Shown here in pieces: positions 14,558-19,367 of a stretch of 19,367 bases of DNA. Both the position numbers and the translations under genes were made by a program. The notes under the pieces were generated by a model. That model had not been told where the DNA came from. It did not search any database and worked only from the letters and a program-made list of their open reading frames with translations. The first letter of the stretch is position 1. Each line of letters begins with the position of its first letter. Source of the stretch: Deltaproteobacteria bacterium (GTDB taxonomy: Bacteria; Desulfobacterota; Desulfobaccia; Desulfobaccales; 0-14-0-80-60-11); the NCBI GenBank assembly GCA_023381945.1, contig JAMCQY010000124.1, positions 1 through 19,367 of the forward strand, read 5' to 3'.

Positions 14558-15541
14558 ATGCCAAGAACAATCAAAGCCTTGGGCCTCCTCTCCGGGGGGC
14601 TGGACAGCATGTTGGCCGGCGCGGTCCTGCGCGGCCAGGGAATTGAGGTCACCTTCATCTGTTTCGTCACCCCTTTCTACGGGGCCCAGCGGGCCCGGGA
14701 GGCCGCGGCTCATCTCGGCCTGCCCCTGAAGGAAGTCGATTTCTTTGAAAAATTCGAGCCCTTGCTCTATGCGCCGCCCCACGGGTTCGGCAAGGGACAC
14801 AACCCCTGCATCGACTGCCATGCCTTGATGATCAAAGAGGCTGGTTTGGTGATGGCGGCCGAGGGCTTCGACTTCGTCTTCAGCGGTGAGGTCCTGGGGC
14901 AGCGGCCCATGAGCCAGAACCGCGGCTCCCTGAACACGGTGGCCAAGGAGTCCGGCCGGGCGGATCTTTTGCTCAGGCCGCTCAGCGCCAAACTGCTCAA
15001 GGCCACCCGGCCGGAGCTCGAGGGCTGGGTGGACCGGGAGCGCCTCCTTGATCTCAGCGGCCGGGGGCGCAAGCGCCAGATCAAACTAGCGGCGCAATAC
15101 GGCATCACCCGCTATCCGTCGCCTGCCGGCGGCTGCCTGCTGACCGACCCGGCTTACAGCCTGCGGATCAAGGAGCTCCTGCGGCACCAGGAACGGCCCG
15201 GCCGCCGGGACCTGGAGTTGCTGAAATGGGGCCGGCACTTCCGCCTGCCCGGCAACGCCAAGGCCGCGGTGGGCCGAACACAACGAGAAAATGAGGCCAT
15301 CGCGGGTCTGAAATTGCCGGCAGATTATTGCCTGAGAGTCGAAGGTGTTCCCGGACCCTTGGTTCTGGTGGTTGGGGCGGTTGCAGAAGGAGACTTGCAG
15401 GAGGCCGCTGGCTTGGCCGCGGCTTACAGCGATGCAACTTTGGGGGCGCCGGTCCGGGTGAGTCTCGAGGCCGGCGGCTCCGTTCGAATCCTGGAGCTGA
15501 CGACGCCGCCCAAGGAGCAATTTAAAGATTGGCTTATTTGA
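14558..15541 (+). CDS. PP-loop ATPase, MnmA/ThiI-like, predicted thiolation enzyme
   Basis: 327 residues. The PP-loop SGGLDS (12-17) implies adenylation chemistry as in tRNA thiolases. Further conserved blocks are GHNPCIDCHALMI (C84, C87), FVFSGEVLGQRPMSQNRGSL (107-126), LRPLSAKLL, GRGRKRQIKLAAQYGI and YPSPAGGCLLTDP (C193). The CxxC plus distal Cys could hold a [4Fe-4S] cluster or carry sulfur. The C-terminal part (about 220-260; KWGRHFRLPGN, VGR, EN) resembles the NFACT-R/DUF814 region. Databases tend to label such proteins tRNA-thiouridylase-like, but the THUMP domain of ThiI is absent and the substrate is unproven. It follows arsC by 70 bp, in the same direction as larE. Confidence 0.75.
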   Translation: MPRTIKALGLLSGGLDSMLAGAVLRGQGIEVTFICFVTPFYGAQRAREAAAHLGLPLKEVDFFEKFEPLLYAPPHGFGKGHNPCIDCHALMIKEAGLVMAAEGFDFVFSGEVLGQRPMSQNRGSLNTVAKESGRADLLLRPLSAKLLKATRPELEGWVDRERLLDLSGRGRKRQIKLAAQYGITRYPSPAGGCLLTDPAYSLRIKELLRHQERPGRRDLELLKWGRHFRLPGNAKAAVGRTQRENEAIAGLKLPADYCLRVEGVPGPLVLVVGAVAEGDLQEAAGLAAAYSDATLGAPVRVSLEAGGSVRILELTTPPKEQFKDWLI

Positions 15542-15649
15542 GTTTCTTCATAGTTCAACAATTTTGACAAAAGCGCCCGATTCTAAAATAATTGTTCTCA
15601 AACTGAATTAAAGCGTTTGCCAAAAGTTTTTTCCGATAACCCGATGGAT

Positions 15650-15709
15650 TGTAGGGGCGGAACCATGTGTCCGCCCGCAGGAGGGCGCACACGCGGGTGC
15701 GCCCCTACA
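15650..15709. repeat. REP-like composite palindrome, copy 2
   Basis: It opens with TGTAGGGGCGG (15650-15660) and closes with GCGCCCCTACA (15699-15709), and inside it has GGGCGCAC/GTGCGCCC (15683-15690 with 15697-15704). The second half (15683-15709) matches 425-451 at 25 of 27 positions. The first half is an inverted, degraded unit, so this is a pair of units head to head. It occupies the 257-bp gap before the RmlC-like gene. Confidence 0.6.
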
Positions 15710-15798
15710 AGAAATTATTTTTGGCAATCGCTATAATTATTCTTTTTGTTTAAGATAAAGGTCATTTCATGCTAAGATGAGTTTCGAAAAGTTGACAA

Positions 15799-16296
15799 AT
15801 GCACATAGATATGGATAACGACATTGAGAAATTTAACTCCCGGATTCCCGGGGTGATCTGCCGTCCCCTGGTCCAATATCATGATTCCCGGGGTTGGCTG
15901 GCCGAGATCTTCCGCCAGGATGAATTGCTCCAGGATCAGATGCCGGTAATGGCGTACCTTTCAGTGACGCAACCCGGGGTGGGGCGGGGACCCCATGCCC
16001 ATCACGAACAATCCGATCTTTTCTGTTTTGCAGGCCCTGGAGAATTTCGCCTCACCTTATGGGACCAGCGGCCGGATAGTCCTGCTTACGGGGTGCGCCA
16101 GGAATTCGTCCTCGGGGAGAATTGCCCGGGTATCGTCATCATTCCGCCAGGAGTGGTGCATGGATACCGGAATCTCAGTGATCATCCGGGGCTGGTGTGC
16201 AATTTCGCCAACCGCCTGTATCGGGGCCCAGGGCGTTCTGAGCCGGCGGATGAGATCAGGTTCGAGAATGACCCCGACTCTCCCTTTCAGTTGTAA
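15799..16296 (+). CDS. RmlC-like cupin, dTDP-4-dehydrorhamnose 3,5-epimerase family
   Basis: 165 residues, shorter than the 180-190 of standard RmlC. The cupin blocks are visible: YHDSRGWLAEIFR (27-39), GRGPHAHHEQSDLFCFAGPGEF (62-83), LTLWDQRPDSPAYG and IVIIPPGVVHGYRNLS, then NRLYRGPG and DEIRFENDPDSPF. RGPHAHHEQSDLF replaces the RG(L/M)HyQ...K block, and the protein ends before the region where standard RmlC carries the aspartate partnering the catalytic histidine. It is therefore a variant epimerase or isomerase subfamily. Its place before rmlD and rmlB supports dTDP-sugar work. The ATG at 15799 has no clear Shine-Dalgarno; M5 at 15811 is possible. Confidence 0.75.
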   Translation: MHIDMDNDIEKFNSRIPGVICRPLVQYHDSRGWLAEIFRQDELLQDQMPVMAYLSVTQPGVGRGPHAHHEQSDLFCFAGPGEFRLTLWDQRPDSPAYGVRQEFVLGENCPGIVIIPPGVVHGYRNLSDHPGLVCNFANRLYRGPGRSEPADEIRFENDPDSPFQL

Positions 16297-16368
16297 GGGC
16301 GAATCCGGGGCTGCCCGGGAGTTCCGAAATTTTCCTTAAGACTTTGATACGCCGATAATAATGATACT

Positions 16369-17220
16369 ATGCGAATCTTGATCACCGGCGGCCTCGGACA
16401 GTTGGGGCAGGCGCTGCTGAAGGCTGCGGCGAGCCGGGCCTGGGAGGTGGCGACCACCGATGTGGCCCAGATGGATATCACCGATCCCCAGGCGATTGTC
16501 TCGCATCTGGCCCGGTATCGGCCGGAAGTGGTGGTGAATGCCGCCGCAGCCACCCGGGTGGACGACTTGGAACACGACGCAGACCTGGCGCTTAAGGTCA
16601 ATGGGCTGGGGCCGCGCAACCTGGCAGTGGCTTGCCGGCGCCGGGGGGCAAAATTGATCCATATTTCCAGCGACTACGTCTTCGACGGCGCCAAAGACGG
16701 CTCTTACCTGGAATGGGACGCCCCCAGACCTTTGTCCGTCTACGGCCAGAGCAAACTCTTGGGGGAGGAGCTGGTCCGGCAGCAGTGCGCCGACCATTTT
16801 ATTGTACGCACCGCCTGGCTTTACGGCCTGCCAGGGCCCAATTTCGTCACTGCCATCCTGGCCAAGGGGCGCAGTGGCGAAGCCCTGAAGGTGGTGAATG
16901 ACCAGCGGGGCACCCCGACCAGCGCCCAGGCCCTGGCGCCGCAGCTTATAGATCTGGCCAAGACCGAGGCCTTCGGGACCTATCACGCCACCTGCCAGGG
17001 AGAAACCACCTGGTATGGGTTTGCCCGCCTGATTCTGGAGACCGCCGGACTGAAAACGCCGATCGAGCCTTGCAGCACCGCGGAATTCCCGCGGCCGGCA
17101 CCGCGGCCGGCCAACTCGGTGTTGGAAAACCGGCTCTTGCAACTGCACGGGATGGATTGCATGCCTCGCTGGGAGATCGCCTATCGAGAGTTTTGGGACG
17201 CCTGCGGAGACCAGTTATGA
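16369..17220 (+). CDS. rmlD: dTDP-4-dehydrorhamnose reductase
   Basis: 283 residues, full length for this extended short-chain dehydrogenase. It reduces dTDP-4-dehydro-L-rhamnose to dTDP-L-rhamnose with NAD(P)H, the last step of the pathway. The nucleotide motif is ITGGLGQLGQ (5-14). AAATRVDDLEHDADLALKVN matches the 'AAyT.VD.aE.....a..vN' block with one change. HISSDYVFDG (98-107) and the catalytic Y125-G-Q-S-K129 follow, then VRTAWLYG and YHATCQGETTWYGFA. The start at 16369 has no strong Shine-Dalgarno. Its TGA stop overlaps the rmlB ATG (ATGA), so translation is likely coupled. Confidence 0.93.
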   Translation: MRILITGGLGQLGQALLKAAASRAWEVATTDVAQMDITDPQAIVSHLARYRPEVVVNAAAATRVDDLEHDADLALKVNGLGPRNLAVACRRRGAKLIHISSDYVFDGAKDGSYLEWDAPRPLSVYGQSKLLGEELVRQQCADHFIVRTAWLYGLPGPNFVTAILAKGRSGEALKVVNDQRGTPTSAQALAPQLIDLAKTEAFGTYHATCQGETTWYGFARLILETAGLKTPIEPCSTAEFPRPAPRPANSVLENRLLQLHGMDCMPRWEIAYREFWDACGDQL

Positions 17221-18290
17221 GCGTGGTCCTGGTTACTGGCGGAGCAGGGTTTATCGGCGCCAATTTTGTTCATTTCCTGCGGCGCTTTCGCCCGGACTGG
17301 CGCATCCTCAATCTGGACCTGCTGACTTATGCCGGTAATCCCGAGAACCTGGCCGAACTTGCAGGCGACCCCCAGCATACCTTAATCCAGGGTGACGTGG
17401 CCGATCGGGAACTGGTTGCCAATTTATTCGCCCGGCATCCTATCAGCCGGGTGGTGCACTTTGCCGCCGAAACCCATGTGGACCGCTCCATCCTGGACCC
17501 GGGGATCTTCGTGCGCACCAACGTCCTGGGGACCTACAACCTGTTGGAGGCCGCCAGGTCCGCCTGGAGAGATAAGGATGCTGAAGGGTTCAGATTTTTG
17601 CACATCAGCACCGATGAGGTATACGGCTCTCTGGGTCCGGATGATCCACCGGTGACGGAGACCTCCGCGTACGCTCCCCGCAGTCCGTACGCCGCCTCCA
17701 AGGCAGGGGCCGATCACCTGGCCCGGGCTTATTTTCATACCTATGGGTTGCCGGTGCTGATCACCAATTGTTCCAATAATTATGGCCCCTACCAGTTTCC
17801 CGAGAAGCTCATCCCGTTTTGTCTGTGCCAGGCCCTGGAAGGTAAGCCCATACCGATCTATGGCCGGGGAGACAACATCAGGGACTGGCTCTATGTTACG
17901 GACCATTGCCGGGCGGTGCTAACGGTGCTGGAGCAGGGGGCGCCGGGAGAGTCTTACAACATCGCGGGAGGCCAGGAGAAACCCAATTTGGAGCTGGTGC
18001 GCCTGTTGCTGCGTGTGCTTACGGAAATTAAACCGGAACTCCGGGACCTGGAGCGGCTGATTACTTTGGTGCCCGACCGGCCTGGCCATGATTGGCGCTA
18101 TGCCCTGGACACCGTCAAGATCGAGACCCAATTGGGCTGGCGCTCGCAGGTCGATCTAGCGGAAGGGCTGCGACGCACGGTAAGCTGGTACCTCAGCCGG
18201 GGGGAATGGCTGGATAAGGTGCGCTCCGGGGCCTATCGCTCCTACCTGCGGGATCAGTATGGCGCCCGAATGGGGGGGGGTAACGGTTAA
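17217..18290 (+). CDS. rmlB: dTDP-glucose 4,6-dehydratase
   Basis: 357 residues, the normal size. It converts dTDP-glucose to dTDP-4-dehydro-6-deoxyglucose with tightly bound NAD. Signatures are VTGGAGFIGANFV (6-18), LDLLTYAGNPENL (33-45), HFAAETHVDRSI (81-92), the catalytic T132-D133-E134 in HISTDEVYG, Y158-AAS-K162, NCSNNYGPYQFPEKLIP, and GRGDNIRDWLYVTDHC. A longer frame opens at 17070 inside rmlD, but homology starts at the ATG at 17217, preceded by GGAG at suitable spacing and overlapping the rmlD stop. The gene order RmlC-like, rmlD, rmlB lacks rmlA, so glucose-1-phosphate thymidylyltransferase must be encoded elsewhere. Confidence 0.96.
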   Translation: MSVVLVTGGAGFIGANFVHFLRRFRPDWRILNLDLLTYAGNPENLAELAGDPQHTLIQGDVADRELVANLFARHPISRVVHFAAETHVDRSILDPGIFVRTNVLGTYNLLEAARSAWRDKDAEGFRFLHISTDEVYGSLGPDDPPVTETSAYAPRSPYAASKAGADHLARAYFHTYGLPVLITNCSNNYGPYQFPEKLIPFCLCQALEGKPIPIYGRGDNIRDWLYVTDHCRAVLTVLEQGAPGESYNIAGGQEKPNLELVRLLLRVLTEIKPELRDLERLITLVPDRPGHDWRYALDTVKIETQLGWRSQVDLAEGLRRTVSWYLSRGEWLDKVRSGAYRSYLRDQYGARMGGGNG

Positions 18291-18412
18291 CCAAGCAAGT
18301 TGCTGACCGCACCCGGATAGGATGGTAAGCCCGCACCGTCGAAAGTACGGAATTTTTAGAAGCAGGAGTTTCAGCCGGAACATCAGAATCCTAAGGATGG
18401 GGGAGTGGAGTT

Positions 18413-19367
18413 ATGGGTGAGCAGCCATTAGTTCTGGTGGTGGATGACGAGCCGCTTATTCTAAACCTGGTAAAGGAAATTCTAAGCATAGAAGGTTATC
18501 AGGTGGAAACCGCCGGCAATGGCAAGGAAGCCTTGCAGGCCTTGCAAGCCCACCTCTTTGACGTGATCCTCACCGACATGCTGATGCCGGATATGACCGG
18601 TATGGAGCTGGTACAGTATTTGCGGCTTCATCATCCCGAAACTCTGACCATTGTCTTCACCGGCTATGCCAATTTCGAGGATGCGGTGGAGGCGGTCAGG
18701 CAAGGGGCCTTCGATTACCTCCCCAAGCCGGTGCAGCCGGAAACCTTGCGGCATGCAATCCGGCAGGCCTTGGACTACCAGCGCCTGCTCAGGGCCCAGA
18801 AGGATCTGGAGACGGTCTTCCTGGGGGCCGAAGCCCTGGGAGTGCAGGCCCTTGACCTGGTATCCAGCACCAAGGAAGCCACCATTTTAGGGGATTTGCG
18901 GGAGCGGGTGTGGACTGCTGACCTCAAGGAAGTGGGGACGCAATTTCTGAAAGTCGCGCACGAACTCTTGCAGGTCACCAACAGCTCGATTTTCCTATAT
19001 AATCCGGTGCCGGGAGAATTTTACGGTTTGGCGGCGGTGGGCCCCGAGGCGGAAATCAAGGTGGGGCTGCGGGTTGCCGCGGAGCGCATCATGGGTTATG
19101 TGGCCAACCACAAAAGGCCCCTGCTGGTGCCGGACTTGAGCCGGGACCGCAATTTTGCCTTGCTGGAGCGGCGGCCGAACTACCGCACCAACAGCTTCAT
19201 GGTCATCCCCCTTACCGGGAATAGGTTCTGGGGGGTGATCAACCTGGCGGACAGGGGGGACGGCGGGCCTTTCAGTTCCCGGGACCTGTTCATGGGGTGG
19301 CTGATGGGCCGTTTGCTGGTTGAACTGCTGGAGGCCCGGGAGCCCGTGGTGGAGACGGCGGAGCTAC
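18413..19367 (+). CDS. response regulator, receiver plus GAF domain (3' end beyond window)
   Basis: At least 318 residues, open to the window edge. The receiver domain (about 5-120) has the acidic pair D11-D12, phospho-acceptor D55 in ILTDMLMPDMTGMEL, T83 in FTGYA and K105 in YLPKPV, all residues needed for phosphorylation. A helical linker (about 115-170) follows. Next comes a GAF-like domain (about 170-305) with SSIFLYNPVPGEFYGLAAVGPEAE, RIMGYVANHKRPLLVPDLSRD, FMVIPL and WGVINLADRGDGGPFSSRD. No output domain is reached inside the window; a diguanylate cyclase, phosphodiesterase or kinase could follow. GGGGGAG lies about 8 nt before the ATG. It is 122 bp after rmlB and probably a separate unit. 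Confidence 0.88.
   Translation, partial: MGEQPLVLVVDDEPLILNLVKEILSIEGYQVETAGNGKEALQALQAHLFDVILTDMLMPDMTGMELVQYLRLHHPETLTIVFTGYANFEDAVEAVRQGAFDYLPKPVQPETLRHAIRQALDYQRLLRAQKDLETVFLGAEALGVQALDLVSSTKEATILGDLRERVWTADLKEVGTQFLKVAHELLQVTNSSIFLYNPVPGEFYGLAAVGPEAEIKVGLRVAAERIMGYVANHKRPLLVPDLSRDRNFALLERRPNYRTNSFMVIPLTGNRFWGVINLADRGDGGPFSSRDLFMGWLMGRLLVELLEAREPVVETAEL

Noticed and set aside
16336..17148. 270-codon open frame on the minus strand
   Set aside because: Antisense to rmlD, whose catalytic motifs are all present on the plus strand.
17070..17216. 49-codon N-terminal extension of RmlB
   Set aside because: It lies inside rmlD, and the Rossmann motif expected near residue 8 fits the ATG at 17217.

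Overview
The window looks like a chromosomal segment of a GC-rich anaerobic bacterium, most likely a sulfate reducer or relative in the Desulfobacterota (deltaproteobacterial) group. This is inferred from gene content: a siroheme decarboxylase subunit (AhbB) next to hemL, which points to the alternative heme pathway; a hopanoid-type glycosyltransferase (HpnI); a DUF39 'homocysteine biosynthesis' protein; nickel-pincer cofactor genes larB and larE; and many short hairpin repeats between genes. No taxonomic marker gene is complete here, so the assignment is inference. I see no tRNA, CRISPR array, phage gene or intact transposase.

Layout. Positions 1-1185 hold two small genes (a twin zinc-knuckle protein and a DUF3096 membrane peptide) among repeats. 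1186-3579 carries a secreted DUF192 protein, ahbB and hemL. 3580-4352 has no intact gene but is rich in structure: a HicB-like remnant, a short inverted-repeat element with an apparent 11-bp target duplication, a 5S rRNA 3' scrap with a terminator, and a sigma-54 promoter. That promoter faces an OFA-type MFS transporter (4353-5648). Next come an M50-like membrane protein without its protease residues (6023-6667), another inverted-repeat element, and a thioredoxin-fold protein on the minus strand.

7532-9482 is a probable hpnI-larB operon. It is followed by a B12-binding-type radical SAM protein, a convergent MarC-family membrane protein, and a DUF39 protein transcribed divergently from the MarC gene across only 22 bp. 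13238-15541 has larE, a thioredoxin-coupled-type arsenate reductase and a second PP-loop ATPase. Several of these proteins (DUF39, LarE, the second PP-loop protein) belong to families that mobilise or insert sulfur, so this half of the window reads as a sulfur-transfer neighbourhood. LarA and LarC are not present.

15799-18290 encodes dTDP-deoxysugar synthesis in the order RmlC-like, rmlD, rmlB. rmlD and rmlB overlap by ATGA. rmlA is absent and the RmlC-like protein is of an atypical short type. The window ends inside a receiver-GAF response-regulator gene beginning at 18413.

The most unusual items are the multi-copy ~130-bp inverted-repeat element, the orphan 5S/terminator fragment, the M50 pseudoprotease with all metal-binding positions but one replaced, and the pair of PP-loop ATPases that share a CxxC-plus-distal-Cys layout. 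I do not see a clear multi-gene defence or mobile system.
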